Below are positions 51,917 to 60,667 of a stretch of 64,000 nt of DNA, one piece after another. The position numbers and the translations under genes are program-made. Positions within the stretch are counted from its first letter, which is position 1. Every line of letters starts with the position of its first letter. This DNA comes from Desulfobacterales bacterium. Its GTDB lineage: Bacteria; Desulfobacterota; Desulfobacteria; Desulfobacterales; JAHEIW01. Location: positions 23,276-87,275 of the forward strand of contig JASJAN010000010.1 of the NCBI GenBank assembly GCA_030066985.1, given 5' to 3'. The notes under the pieces are model-generated. The model saw nothing but the letters and a program-made list of their open reading frames with translations. It did not search any database and was not told the DNA's origin.

Positions 51917-53728
51917 ATGACGCAACAGACTGTACCGGAACGCCAAGACATCCCGGATGACCATAAATGGGATCTGACACCTTTGTTTGCATCAGATGAG
52001 GAATGGGAAAAATGGATGGCCGACGTTGAAGGTCAAATTGATTCTTATGCGGATTATAAAGGTCGCTTGCAAAATTCGCCTGCTACGTTGAAGGCTGCCC
52101 TTGATTTCCACCTCTCGTTGCGTAGAAGTTTGGAAAGAATTTATACCTATGCCCATCTGAAAAGCGATGAAGATAAATCAAACCAATTTTATCTTGGGCT
52201 TTATCAACGTGCCGTCAGTTTGCATGTCCGGGTTTCTGAATCTGCCAGTTTCATGACACCCGAGATCCAGGCGATACCGGACGATAAAATGCAGGAATTT
52301 TTAGTTGATGATTCGCTGGCGGCGTATAAATTCCATCTTGAAAAGATTCTGCGGTATAAACCTCATACCCGCAGCGAAACGGTTGAACAAGTTCTGGCCA
52401 TGAGCCAGGAGATGGCGCATACACCCTCCCAGGTATTCGGACAACTGGACAATGTTGATTTGAATTTCGGCCAACTCAAAGGCGAAGATGGAAAAAAAAT
52501 CGAGCTCAGCCATGGCAATTTCAGCACTTTTCTGATCAGCCCTGACCGAGATCTTCGAAAAAGGGCCTTTACTCAATATTATCAAGCTTACCAGGATCAT
52601 CAGCATACACTGGCGGCGACGCTGTCGCACACGATTAAAAAAGATCTGTTTTACTCAAGAGTCCGTCACTTTGATAGCTGCCGTGCGGCTGCTTTGTTTA
52701 GTGACCGTATCCCACAAAGCGTATACGACAACCTTATCGAAACGGTGAAGAGCAACCTCAAACCACTTTTTTCATATCTTAATTTTCGCAAAAAGGTCCT
52801 GGGATTATCGGACCTTCACTTTTATGATACGTATGTACCGATCATCAGCGATGTCACCTTTGACATCCCCTACGAAGAGGCAGTTGATATGGGCATCCAG
52901 GCCTTGCACCCGTTGGGAGATGAATATGTTAGCGTATTAAAAGACGGTCTGCTCGGCGGTTGGGTGGACCGCTATGAAAACCGGGGAAAAAGAAGTGGGG
53001 CTTATTCTTCGGGAAGTTTTGATTCGCCGCCTTATATTCTGTTGAATTATGAAGCGCGGAATATTAACAGTGCTTACACGCTGCTGCATGAGGGCGGCCA
53101 TTCGATGCACTCATATTATTCCAATAAACACCAGCCTTACGTGTATCATGATTACACCATTTTTGTCGCTGAAGTGGCTTCAACTTTCAATGAGAACTTA
53201 CTGAGCCGCTATCTTCTGGATCATTACAAAAACGATCCGGCCAAAACGGCCTATATTCTAAACCGGGAGATCGACAACCTGCGCGCCACACTTTTCAGGC
53301 AAACTATGTTTGCAGAGTTTGAAAAGATCACCCATCAGATTGTCGAGGATAACGCACCCTTAACCCTTGAGGTGATCACCGATACATACCGGGAGCTGCT
53401 GGAGACTTATTTTGGTGATACCATGGTTCTGGACCCGGCGTTACGTTTGGAATGTTTAAGAATCCCCCATTTTTATTCTGCTTTTTATGTGTACAAATAT
53501 GCAACCGGGATCTCTGCAGCCATCGCCTTGGCCGATAAAGTTATAAATGACGGCGCACCTGCGAGGAAAGCCTATTTAAACTTTTTAAAACTGGGCGGCA
53601 GCAAATTTCCACTGGATGAATTACGTGATGCCGGAGTTGATATGCAATCTCCGCAACCGATTCAGCAGGCCATCCTTTATTTTTCTGAGCTGGTGGACCG
53701 GCTTACGGAGGCTTATCAGGATCTTTAA
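51917..53728 (+). CDS. pepF: Oligoendopeptidase F
   Basis: ATG 51917 is chosen because AGAAAGGGATTTTGAA precedes it; the frame opens 57 nt earlier. The 603 residues fit the M3B peptidase family. The zinc site is LLHEGGHSMHSYYSN (H391-E392-x-x-H395), with downstream FVAEVASTFNENLLSRYLLD giving the third ligand region. The C-terminal piece HFYSAFYVYKYATGISAAIA is also typical. It degrades short peptides in the cytoplasm. It is 121 nt downstream of the thioredoxin reductase-like gene. Confidence 0.95.
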   Translation: MTQQTVPERQDIPDDHKWDLTPLFASDEEWEKWMADVEGQIDSYADYKGRLQNSPATLKAALDFHLSLRRSLERIYTYAHLKSDEDKSNQFYLGLYQRAVSLHVRVSESASFMTPEIQAIPDDKMQEFLVDDSLAAYKFHLEKILRYKPHTRSETVEQVLAMSQEMAHTPSQVFGQLDNVDLNFGQLKGEDGKKIELSHGNFSTFLISPDRDLRKRAFTQYYQAYQDHQHTLAATLSHTIKKDLFYSRVRHFDSCRAAALFSDRIPQSVYDNLIETVKSNLKPLFSYLNFRKKVLGLSDLHFYDTYVPIISDVTFDIPYEEAVDMGIQALHPLGDEYVSVLKDGLLGGWVDRYENRGKRSGAYSSGSFDSPPYILLNYEARNINSAYTLLHEGGHSMHSYYSNKHQPYVYHDYTIFVAEVASTFNENLLSRYLLDHYKNDPAKTAYILNREIDNLRATLFRQTMFAEFEKITHQIVEDNAPLTLEVITDTYRELLETYFGDTMVLDPALRLECLRIPHFYSAFYVYKYATGISAAIALADKVINDGAPARKAYLNFLKLGGSKFPLDELRDAGVDMQSPQPIQQAILYFSELVDRLTEAYQDL

Positions 53729-53739
53729 CCTGTCAGCAC

Positions 53740-53886
53740 TTTACAATAAAGGTTCAGCATTTCAGTGTTTCGGCCGCTGGCTACTTGCTTCTGGCTCCTG
53801 GCTATGAGTCTCCGATCAGTGACCGACAGCCAGCTGCCAGGCGCCAGTGACCAACAGCCAGATATCTGAATCTGGGAATTGACACT
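53740..53886. repeat. Dispersed repeat, CTGGC/GCCAG type
   Basis: GCTGGCTACTTGCTTCTGGC then TCCTGGCTATGAG on the left faces GACAGCCAGCTGCCAGGCGC and CAGTGACCAACAGCCAG on the right. Flanks contain GGTTCAG-type fragments. It fills the gap before the FAD dehydrogenase gene. Confidence 0.6.
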
Positions 53887-53935
53887 TGACGAACATTATT
53901 TTAGAAATGTCATTATCTTAAATTGAGGAGAACCC

Positions 53936-55291
53936 ATGGATTACAAAGTAATTATTGTTGGTGCAGGCCCTGCCGGTATTTTTTCGGCCCTGACCCTGGC
54001 CGATCTGGGCATTAAACCCGTTCTGTTGCTCGAACTCGGCAAGGATATCAATGAACGCAATCGCCGCGATGTTAACGATATGCTCTGTGGATGGGGAGGG
54101 GCCGGTGCCTACAGCGATGGCAAACTGACGTTATCGCCCGAGGTCGGCGGATTGCTTGGTGAGTATCTGGAGCCGGAGTCGCTCAATCAGATCCTGCAAA
54201 CATCTGATAAAATCTGGGTTGAACACGGCGCACCTGAAGAGATATTTGGCGAGGCATCACCCCAGCTGGAAGAGCTGGCCGACAGTGCCCGTCTGGCCAA
54301 TTTGGAGCTTATTCCGTCACGCATCCGGCATATTGGAACGGAAAACTGCCACGTCGTTTTAGATCGATTGCGACAGTCGATGGTGGATCGCGTCGACACG
54401 CGAACCAGCAGCCCGGTTGAAAGTCTTTTGGCTGAAAACGGGCGTATCCAGGGTGTTAAATTGGAAAGCGGTGAGACCTTCACCAGCCAATTTGTTGTTG
54501 CCGCCCCGGGGCGCTCGGGAGCCAGCTGGATGAAAAAGGAGGCTGAGGCCCTGGGGCTTAAAACCCAGGCCAGTCCTGTGGATATCGGCGTTCGGGTGGA
54601 ACTGCCCGCTGCAGTCCTAAAGAATATTACAGATATTATCTACGAATCTAAACTGATCTACTATTCCAAAACATTTGATGAGAAAGTGCGCACTTTCTGC
54701 ATGAATCCTTACGGTGAGGTGGTCATCGAGAAAACTAAGAAAGTCATTACGGTCAACGGACACAGTCACACCTATAAAAGCAGCGATAATACCAACTTTG
54801 CCATTTTGGTCAGCAGCGCGTTCACCGAACCCTTTGACGATCCGATTGGATACGGTTTGTACATTGCCAGACTGGCCAACCTTTTGGGTAATGGGCCTAT
54901 CGTTCAACGGCTGGGAGATCTGCTGGCAGGGCGCCGCAGTACACCTGAACGCATCAATCGCTGTTTGACGCGGCCAACACTTGCCGATGCCACACCCGGT
55001 GATTTAAGTTTCGTTTTTCCTTATCGACATCTTCAAAGTATTATTGAAATGCTGCGGGCACTCGACAAAGTAGCTCCCGGTGTCTACTCACGTCATACGC
55101 TGTTATACGGGGTTGAAGTTAAATTTTACTCCAACCGAATTGAATTGTCACCGCAGCTGGAAACCGGTGTGAAAAATTTATTTGCCATTGGTGATGGCGC
55201 CGGTATCACCCGGGGCTTGATTCAAGCCTCCGCCAGCGGAATCCTGTCGGCGCGTACCATTGCTGAGCGCCTTAAAGCCAGTGGTAACTAG
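53936..55291 (+). CDS. FAD-dependent dehydrogenase (COG2509-type)
   Basis: The 451-residue flavoprotein begins with a dinucleotide-binding motif (VIIVGAGPAGIFSALTLADL) and has CGWGGAGAYSDGKLTL, PVDIGVRVELPAAVL and the C-terminal flavin motif KNLFAIGDGAGITRGLIQAS. These identify the large FAD-dependent dehydrogenase group often called NAD(P)/FAD-dependent oxidoreductase; the substrate is not known. TTGAGGAGAACCC precedes the ATG. It is followed by the selenoprotein gene, with a repeat between. Confidence 0.85.
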   Translation: MDYKVIIVGAGPAGIFSALTLADLGIKPVLLLELGKDINERNRRDVNDMLCGWGGAGAYSDGKLTLSPEVGGLLGEYLEPESLNQILQTSDKIWVEHGAPEEIFGEASPQLEELADSARLANLELIPSRIRHIGTENCHVVLDRLRQSMVDRVDTRTSSPVESLLAENGRIQGVKLESGETFTSQFVVAAPGRSGASWMKKEAEALGLKTQASPVDIGVRVELPAAVLKNITDIIYESKLIYYSKTFDEKVRTFCMNPYGEVVIEKTKKVITVNGHSHTYKSSDNTNFAILVSSAFTEPFDDPIGYGLYIARLANLLGNGPIVQRLGDLLAGRRSTPERINRCLTRPTLADATPGDLSFVFPYRHLQSIIEMLRALDKVAPGVYSRHTLLYGVEVKFYSNRIELSPQLETGVKNLFAIGDGAGITRGLIQASASGILSARTIAERLKASGN

Positions 55292-55332
55292 TTTCCTTAA
55301 AATAGAATTTGTATTGCGTTTGGCAAAAGTTT

Positions 55333-55434
55333 TTCACCACGAAGGACACGAAGGTCACAAAGTTATCAAATGCTTTTGACTTTTTGAAGGATGTCTTTCT
55401 TCTTGTTCTTCGTGATCTTCGTGGTTAAATAAAT
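55333..55434. repeat. Dispersed inverted repeat, CACGAAG type
   Basis: TTCACCACGAAGGACACGAA with GGTCACAAAG on the left is opposed by TTCTTCGTGATCTTCGTGGT on the right. It is a sequence variant of the CACAGAG-type elements and precedes the selenoprotein gene. Confidence 0.7.
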
Positions 55435-55489
55435 TGTATCGTTAACCGGAACCAAACCTGATTCTGAATAATCTAGAAGGAGACCTACC

Positions 55490-55963
55490 ATGGGAGATGA
55501 TGTTGTTTATACCTCCAGGGTAAAAATAGAGCGCGTCAAAGGCCCTTTTCGACGCGCTTACCTGCCCCAGGAGGATGAGCCGGTAAAGTTTGGCGTTCAT
55601 TCTGAAGTTGCAGAGCATTACGGCGTTGATCCGCAGGTCCATGAGCCGCATGCCACTACTCTGGATTATGTTGTCGCGGCAACAGCCGGCTGACTGACCG
55701 GCACTTTTGGGGGCGCGCTGGAAGCGCGTGATATTCCGGCCGGCGAGGGGCGGCTAATTTCAGAGGCACGCGGTGAAATCGAAAAAGACGGCAAAGTGCT
55801 CATCATCCGCCGCGTCCATGTTACCTATCGGCTTAAATTAAAAGCAGAGCAGCACGAGACCGCGCAAAAAGTCCATGGCTTTCATGCTGACTTTTGCCCG
55901 GTCGCGCGGTCGATCAAAGATAGCATTGATGTAACCACAGAGCTCAAAACAGAAGACGTCTAA
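55490..55963 (+). CDS. OsmC-like selenoprotein, in-frame TGA read as selenocysteine
   Basis: A frame from ATG 55490 meets TGA at 55691-55693 and then continues open for 89 more codons to TAA at 55961-55963. Together they make 157 residues of one OsmC/Ohr-type protein. Before the TGA is EPHATTLDYVVAATAG, after it LTGTFGGALEARDIP, and later GFHADFCPVARSIKDSI. In OsmC proteins the first redox residue is a cysteine at just this point (AGC-like), and a second Cys (here C136) stands in the CPVARS-type motif. The residue at position 68 is thus probably Sec. A SECIS-like hairpin follows. AGAAGGAGAC gives a strong ribosome site. The family reduces organic peroxides. A pseudogene with one stop is the alternative, but both halves keep intact family motifs. 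Confidence 0.85.
55691..55743 (+). promoter_or_regulatory. Sec codon and SECIS-like hairpin
   Basis: After TGA 55691-55693 an upper stem CGCGC (55714-55718) pairs with GCGCG (55724-55728), extended by one G-U pair, with apical loop UGGAA. An outer stem CCGGC (55698-55702) pairs with GCCGG (55739-55743). The apical loop lies about 26 nt after the UGA, inside the range seen for bacterial SECIS, and has the G-rich loop they need. Confidence 0.65.
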
Positions 55964-56019
55964 TCCCCAGGCCAACGGCTATTGACCACTGGCCGCCAGG
56001 CACCAAGAGGCATAAAGCA

Positions 56020-56337
56020 ATGGCTGAAATTCGTCTTTACGGCAAGATGCGTCGTTACATAAATGAGTCCAAGGTCGCTTACGGTAACGTGATGACAGTT
56101 ACACCGCAGCCGCAGGAAACATTGGCACAACTATTCACGCGCCTTGGGATTCCGATTGATGCCATTTATACGATTTTTCTCAACTCAAAGCTGCTGGTTA
56201 CCCGCAGCAAAATGGCATACTGGATGCGGTATCAACAGGTTCGAAAAGATCCGCTCGATTGGGATCTGGACATCGAGGTCAAGGCAGACGATCGAGTGGG
56301 GATTTTTGGAAGAGACATGGCGGCTTTGGTAGTATAA
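56020..56337 (+). CDS. MoaD/ThiS-like beta-grasp protein without C-terminal GG
   Basis: The 105 residues resemble the ubiquitin-like MoaD/ThiS fold: MAEIRLYGKMRRYINES at the start, ETLAQLFTRLGIPIDAIYTI with LNSKLL, and DDRVGIFGRDMAALVV at the end. MoaD and ThiS carry sulfur on a C-terminal Gly-Gly, but this protein ends in VV, so it cannot be a standard sulfur carrier without processing. It lies 56 nt downstream of the Sec-OsmC gene on the same strand and may share its transcript. The role is unknown. Confidence 0.65.
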   Translation: MAEIRLYGKMRRYINESKVAYGNVMTVTPQPQETLAQLFTRLGIPIDAIYTIFLNSKLLVTRSKMAYWMRYQQVRKDPLDWDLDIEVKADDRVGIFGRDMAALVV

Positions 56338-56412
56338 GGCCGAGCATGTGGGTTCTATTTAGAAAGCAATATCTTTAATCAGTCTTATCTTGGTTTCTAA
56401 TGGAAAACAGAA

Positions 56413-57000
56413 TTGAGAAAATATACCGGTCTTTGGCCATTATTCATTTTTTTCAGTTTGGCTATCTTCGGTTGCGCGTCACTTTCTGAGTCGGATATCA
56501 AAGAACCGCATTACCATTGGTCCAGCTTTTTTAACAATGATTGCGGTCCGCTGATGCTATTCAAACAGGATTCCGAAGATGAGGCCAGTCTGGATTACAC
56601 CTGCTCAAATGGTATCGTCATCAGCCAGTCCGTTCGCCGGCATCAGCGGCAAGGTGACGTTGAACTATGGGCTGCAAAGGATTTGCCCGCAGAACAGCTT
56701 TACCAATTGTCCAGGAGCAAATGCCGCGCTTCGCTGATATATCTGGGACCTGCCTATGCGACCATTAAATTTCCCTGTGCCCTTGTCCACCTGACGGTAA
56801 CCTGTGATAGGGTCAGCAGCAAAACAAAGGATGAAAAGACTGTTGTGCAACTAAAACCCACGAAGGTGATGATCACCTATGGAGACGGAATTCAGGAGTT
56901 TCGATTAGAGGAAGATCGTTTGGTGCCGTTAGGCCCCTTTAAACCTTTTAAGACACCACAACCATCATTGCCCGTGACCTCAAAACAAGCGACAGCTTAG
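56413..57000 (+). CDS. Putative lipoprotein
   Basis: A TTG at 56413 is the likely start, with GGAAAACAG before it; the nearby ATG at 56400 is out of frame. The 195 residues begin with a lipoprotein signal (LWPLFIFFSLAIFGC, lipobox FGC, Cys at about 21). After it come a mixed beta-rich domain (YHWSSFFNNDCGPLMLFKQD, DYTCSNGIVISQSVRRHQRQ) and a Pro-rich tail. No family is recognised. It precedes the cell-wall peptidase gene by 92 nt on the same strand, so an envelope role is likely. Confidence 0.65.
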   Translation: MRKYTGLWPLFIFFSLAIFGCASLSESDIKEPHYHWSSFFNNDCGPLMLFKQDSEDEASLDYTCSNGIVISQSVRRHQRQGDVELWAAKDLPAEQLYQLSRSKCRASLIYLGPAYATIKFPCALVHLTVTCDRVSSKTKDEKTVVQLKPTKVMITYGDGIQEFRLEEDRLVPLGPFKPFKTPQPSLPVTSKQATA

Positions 57001-57092
57001 CTTACAAGGTGGTTAACAACCAAGGCTTTTATATTTATGGGCGCGCGAGATGAATATCACCGCGTCGAATAATACTTTTTCGGAATCGAACA

Positions 57093-57629
57093 ATGAACCG
57101 CTTACGTTATTTGTTAAAATTGATGAGTTGCTTTTTGACGTTGTTTCTTTGCTTGAGCGCATCAGCGGAAGGGGGGCAGTCAGCGACCGGAAGAACACTG
57201 TCCTTTTACAATACCCACACCCATGAGCGATTGACGGTCACCTATAAAAATGGCGATGCTTATGTTGCTGAGGCCATGGATAAGATTTCCCTTATCTTAC
57301 GCGACCACCGTACCGGAGACATCCATCCTATCGATCCTCAATTGATGGACTTTTTATATGACTTGCTGACTGCAGTCGGTAATCACGGCGAGGTACACAT
57401 TATATCCGGATACCGTTCTCCGAAAACCAACCAGAAGCTGCGGGGACGCAGCAAGGGGGTGGCAGCCCGCAGCCTGCATATGAAAGGCAAAGCCCTTGAT
57501 TTTCGACTGCCCGGCACCGATACGGCCGTCTTACGTGATACCGCCCGCTCTATGAAGAGAGGCGGCGTTGGGTATTATCGCAAGTTGGACTTTGTGCAGA
57601 TCGATACCGGCCGCGTGCGCATCTGGTAA
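57093..57629 (+). CDS. Murein peptidase, M15/DUF882 family (MepK-like)
   Basis: The 178-residue protein has a signal peptide (LLKLMSCFLTLFLCLSASA) and the DUF882 catalytic region. The zinc ligands are in SLHMKGKALDFRLPGTDTAV (His and Asp) and DFVQIDTG near the end, and VHIISGYRSPKTNQKLRGRS is the family's core strand. The enterobacterial relative MepK cuts meso-Dap-meso-Dap crosslinks made by L,D-transpeptidases, and here an L,D-transpeptidase gene converges on it with 8 nt between stops. In this copy the last metal ligand His appears as D-T-G rather than D-x-H; the ligand set should be checked by alignment. Confidence 0.8.
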   Translation: MNRLRYLLKLMSCFLTLFLCLSASAEGGQSATGRTLSFYNTHTHERLTVTYKNGDAYVAEAMDKISLILRDHRTGDIHPIDPQLMDFLYDLLTAVGNHGEVHIISGYRSPKTNQKLRGRSKGVAARSLHMKGKALDFRLPGTDTAVLRDTARSMKRGGVGYYRKLDFVQIDTGRVRIW

Positions 57630-57637
57630 GGGTCGCC

Positions 57638-59311
57638 TCACAGTGTTTTCCTAGTTTTTCCAACCGGGCGTTTTCTGAATTTAAAATCACCGTTCAAACT
57701 TCTTAGGACCACAGCGTCTCTCTTATAGGGATCTGTTTTAAATCTCACGCTGCCGTCCGGCTCCGGATCGATAGTCCAGTAAAACAATAACACCGGCACT
57801 GGTTTGGGAAGAAAGACGGTCTGAGTTTTCCGGGAGTCAATTACTTGTTTAAAACTCTGCTGGTTCCATTTTTCTGGATCTTTCAGCAAAATTTCAGCCA
57901 GCTCAAAAGGCTTTTCAGTTCGAATGCAGCCGGAGCTAAAGGCGCGCTCGCTGCGATGAAACAATGATTTGGCGGGGGTGTCATGAATGTACACCAAGTG
58001 ATCGTTTGGAAAAATGATCTTAATCAGCCCCAGCGCATTCTTGGGCCCGGGCTCCTGACGCAACTGATAGGGAAAGTTGCGGGCCGTGTATTTTGACCAG
58101 TCAATCGTATCTTGATTGACAGTTTTGCCCCGTCGATCAATGGCTGCGATATTGCGTACTTTTAAATAGTTGGGGTCTTTTTTGACAGCCGGCAAGATGT
58201 CCTTGGCCAGGATGCCGGGCGGAACCGTCCAGGTTGGATTCAATACGATAAACTTGATCTCCGACTTAAACACCGGCGTGCGGCGATATGGCTTCCCAAC
58301 CTGAACGCGGCTGGTCCACAAGATCTGATTGTCTTTGTAAACAAAAATTTCGAAGCCGGCAATATCCACGATGACAAACGGGCCCTCGATGGCGTGCAGC
58401 ACCCATCGAAGTCTTTCCAGGTTAATTCGGATCTGATCAATTTTGGCTTCAACCGGCACATTAAGCTTCTCCAGCGTCTGTTTTCCGACCGCTCCGTCGG
58501 CGGTCAGATAGTGTCTTTGCTGAAATTGTATCACGCCTTGCTCAAGCTGATCGTCAAATATGTCAGAATCAGTTGGTCCGGCCGGTAAATCGCCGGACAT
58601 CTGCAGGCGTTGGCGCAGCAGCAAGATACGGTTGTCCTGCATGCCCTTTTTGAGCGTCGGGCCTGGCGGTACTGACGCCCAACCCCCTGCAGCCTCTATA
58701 TCGTGATATTTTTTGAGTGCGGTTTTAAATTCGTCGTAAACAATATTGTCTGGGTTTAGCGTTTTAATATCTTCAGCCAGTTTACCCCCTTCCAGTATTT
58801 CCTGCATGAAGGCAACCGGCCTGTCATCCTCAATTTGGACTGCCAGGTTCCAGTTCGGGTTTAGGGTTTCAGGATCAACCTTGCCGAAGAAAAGATGATA
58901 GCATAAGCGGATGAGGCTATCGGTCAGCAGAATATCATAATCCGCCAAAAGCGCCGGATCATGGTCAGCGCCGGAATCAATGCGGGAGCGTAAATTTTGT
59001 AGCCGGGCAAAGTGATAATCATCCGGCTCAAGGCCCTCTTCTTCAATCGTCTTAACGGAACTGAATAGGTCTTCAACATTTTGGGAATTGGTCCACAGGC
59101 GCCTAAAACCATTTTTTTCATAGAGCTCGGGCAGAACCGTAACAGATGCAATTTGAGCGCCTTCGATCTGAACGTTTCCGGTGGTGCTGATTTGCTCTGT
59201 TTTGCTTTTGATGATTTCTACGATTTGTTGATCACGCGCCTGAGCAAGGCCCGTGCCCAAAATGATATGAACACAAACGATTAAGAAGATTTTGAAAGAG
59301 TAGCGGTTCAT
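57638..59311 (-). CDS. L,D-transpeptidase (YcbB/LdtD-like)
   Basis: The 557 residues have a signal peptide (FLIVCVHIILGTGLAQA), an N-terminal region (VTVLPELYEKNGFRRLWTNS), a peptidoglycan-binding domain (GVIQFQQRHYLTADGAVGKQ), and the YkuD catalytic domain with HDTPAKSLFHRSERAFSSGC followed by IRTEKPFELAEIL. The SxGC cysteine is the catalytic nucleophile (about residue 470). The enzyme forms 3-3 crosslinks in murein. It is periplasmic. The order and pairing with the DUF882 peptidase recall the ycbB-ycbK pair of enterobacteria, though here the genes face each other. Confidence 0.9.
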   Translation of the reverse strand: MNRYSFKIFLIVCVHIILGTGLAQARDQQIVEIIKSKTEQISTTGNVQIEGAQIASVTVLPELYEKNGFRRLWTNSQNVEDLFSSVKTIEEEGLEPDDYHFARLQNLRSRIDSGADHDPALLADYDILLTDSLIRLCYHLFFGKVDPETLNPNWNLAVQIEDDRPVAFMQEILEGGKLAEDIKTLNPDNIVYDEFKTALKKYHDIEAAGGWASVPPGPTLKKGMQDNRILLLRQRLQMSGDLPAGPTDSDIFDDQLEQGVIQFQQRHYLTADGAVGKQTLEKLNVPVEAKIDQIRINLERLRWVLHAIEGPFVIVDIAGFEIFVYKDNQILWTSRVQVGKPYRRTPVFKSEIKFIVLNPTWTVPPGILAKDILPAVKKDPNYLKVRNIAAIDRRGKTVNQDTIDWSKYTARNFPYQLRQEPGPKNALGLIKIIFPNDHLVYIHDTPAKSLFHRSERAFSSGCIRTEKPFELAEILLKDPEKWNQQSFKQVIDSRKTQTVFLPKPVPVLLFYWTIDPEPDGSVRFKTDPYKRDAVVLRSLNGDFKFRKRPVGKTRKTL

Positions 59312-59559
59312 ACGGATATGTCCTTTCTCATAATTTGATGGCTTTTAACCTGCAATACTAAAATTATGCTAAAAGATAATGCCTGCATTTAAATCCGAAA
59401 CCCCTTTACCCCGATAATTTTTATAGCACGCCGAGCCCAGAAAAAAAGCCGAATTCGGCACTCAAATTGGATTGGGAACCACGCCCAAAAAGCGCTTGAA
59501 GGTTCCTGACATTTTTGGGATAGTTGGCCAAAAATTCAATACCAAGGTAGCAGGATGAT

Positions 59560-60294
59560 ATGGATGCCATCTATCAGGAAATTGCAGGCCTCATGGTGAA
59601 TATGAAGTCCTGTGTTGCTCTAACCGGTGCCGGGATTTCTGCCGAAAGCGGTATCCCCACTTTTCGTTCCAAGGGCGGCTTGTGGGAAAAGTATGACCCC
59701 ATGGTGTATGCCTCTATCGAGACATTTCGAGAGGACCCATCCAAATATTGGACCATCCGCGGTGAATTCATTCGCAACTATGATTCCTACAAAGCAAACA
59801 TAGCGCATCTGGCTTTGGCGGAGCTGGAGCAAATGGGTATTGTGCGCCATGTGATTACCCAGAACATAGACGGTCTGCATAAAAAAGCCGGCAGTCAAAA
59901 TGTTACCGAAATTCATGGCAGTCTTAGGGAAACCTATTGCCTGCAATGTCGTAAAGAATATCTGGCCCCAGACGTACCGCAGGGAACGCCGCCTTATTGT
60001 GAGTGCGGTGGGGTACTCAAACCCAACACCGTATTGTTTGGCGAGCAGCTGCCTGAAGGCGCTCTGGAAACAGCAGTTCAGGAGGCTGCGACCTGTAAAC
60101 TGATGCTGGTCATCGGTACATCTGCGGTGGTCCAGCCGGCAGCATCACTGCCCGCTTTGGCTCAGAAAAATGGGGCTAAAATCGTGGAAGTCAATATTGA
60201 GCGCGCTTTCCCCAGTGCAGACTTTACGGTCCAAGAAAAGGCCGGCAGCGGCTTATCAGGGATTTTAGAGGCGGTCAAAAGGATTCTGGAATAG
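59560..60294 (+). CDS. cobB: Sirtuin-type NAD-dependent protein deacylase
   Basis: The 244 residues carry all class III sirtuin motifs: VALTGAGISAESGIPTFRSK, HVITQNIDGLHKKAGSQNVT, EIHGSLRETYC with the active His, zinc cysteines in C-LQC and YCECGG, and GTSAVVQPAASLPALA. It removes acyl groups from lysines using NAD. It starts with GTAGCAGGATGATATG, so AGGA lies close to the ATG. The cupin and enoyl-CoA hydratase genes follow within 10 and 52 nt, an acyl-metabolism-flavoured unit. Confidence 0.93.
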   Translation: MDAIYQEIAGLMVNMKSCVALTGAGISAESGIPTFRSKGGLWEKYDPMVYASIETFREDPSKYWTIRGEFIRNYDSYKANIAHLALAELEQMGIVRHVITQNIDGLHKKAGSQNVTEIHGSLRETYCLQCRKEYLAPDVPQGTPPYCECGGVLKPNTVLFGEQLPEGALETAVQEAATCKLMLVIGTSAVVQPAASLPALAQKNGAKIVEVNIERAFPSADFTVQEKAGSGLSGILEAVKRILE

Positions 60295-60303
60295 GGAGGG
60301 AAA

Positions 60304-60615
60304 ATGTCTTTTTGGGATTTGAATAATTTGAAACTGGAAGCTTTTCGGCCTGGAATATTCAGCAAAGCCGAAATCGGCGATGGGCTAATTATGGCATACA
60401 TGAAGATCGATGCGCATCAGGAAGATACCGGCCATGAGCATTCTTTTGATCAATGCGAAATTGTTGTGAAGGGCCAGATTGAAATGTTTATTGGAGACGA
60501 GCGCAAAATTCTGGCAGAAAATGAAACTTATTTTGCGCCCGCGGGGATAAAGCATGGCTGGAAAACTGCAGATAGGCCAGCCATGATATTGGACGTATCC
60601 ATAAAACAAAACTAG
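60304..60615 (+). CDS. Cupin-domain protein
   Basis: The 103 residues form one cupin barrel: MKIDAHQEDTGHEHSFDQCE (two His and a Glu as metal ligands), IVVKGQIEMFIGD, then NETYFAPAGIKHGWKTADRP with the last His. It starts 9 nt after the sirtuin stop with AGGGAGG upstream, so it is translated from the same message. The substrate is unknown. Confidence 0.85.
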   Translation: MSFWDLNNLKLEAFRPGIFSKAEIGDGLIMAYMKIDAHQEDTGHEHSFDQCEIVVKGQIEMFIGDERKILAENETYFAPAGIKHGWKTADRPAMILDVSIKQN

Positions 60616-60667
60616 TTTTCTCATTTGATGCCCGCACCCGACGATTGGGAAAATCCAAGGAGAACCC

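Noticed and set aside
55490..55693. A stand-alone 67-residue protein ending at the TGA
   Set aside because: The frame continues with intact OsmC motifs after the TGA and the short form would lack half the fold; selenocysteine reading explains it better.
59440..59470. Palindrome GCCGAATTCGGC upstream of the sirtuin gene
   Set aside because: Twelve bases only, no second copy and no link to a promoter element; likely chance.
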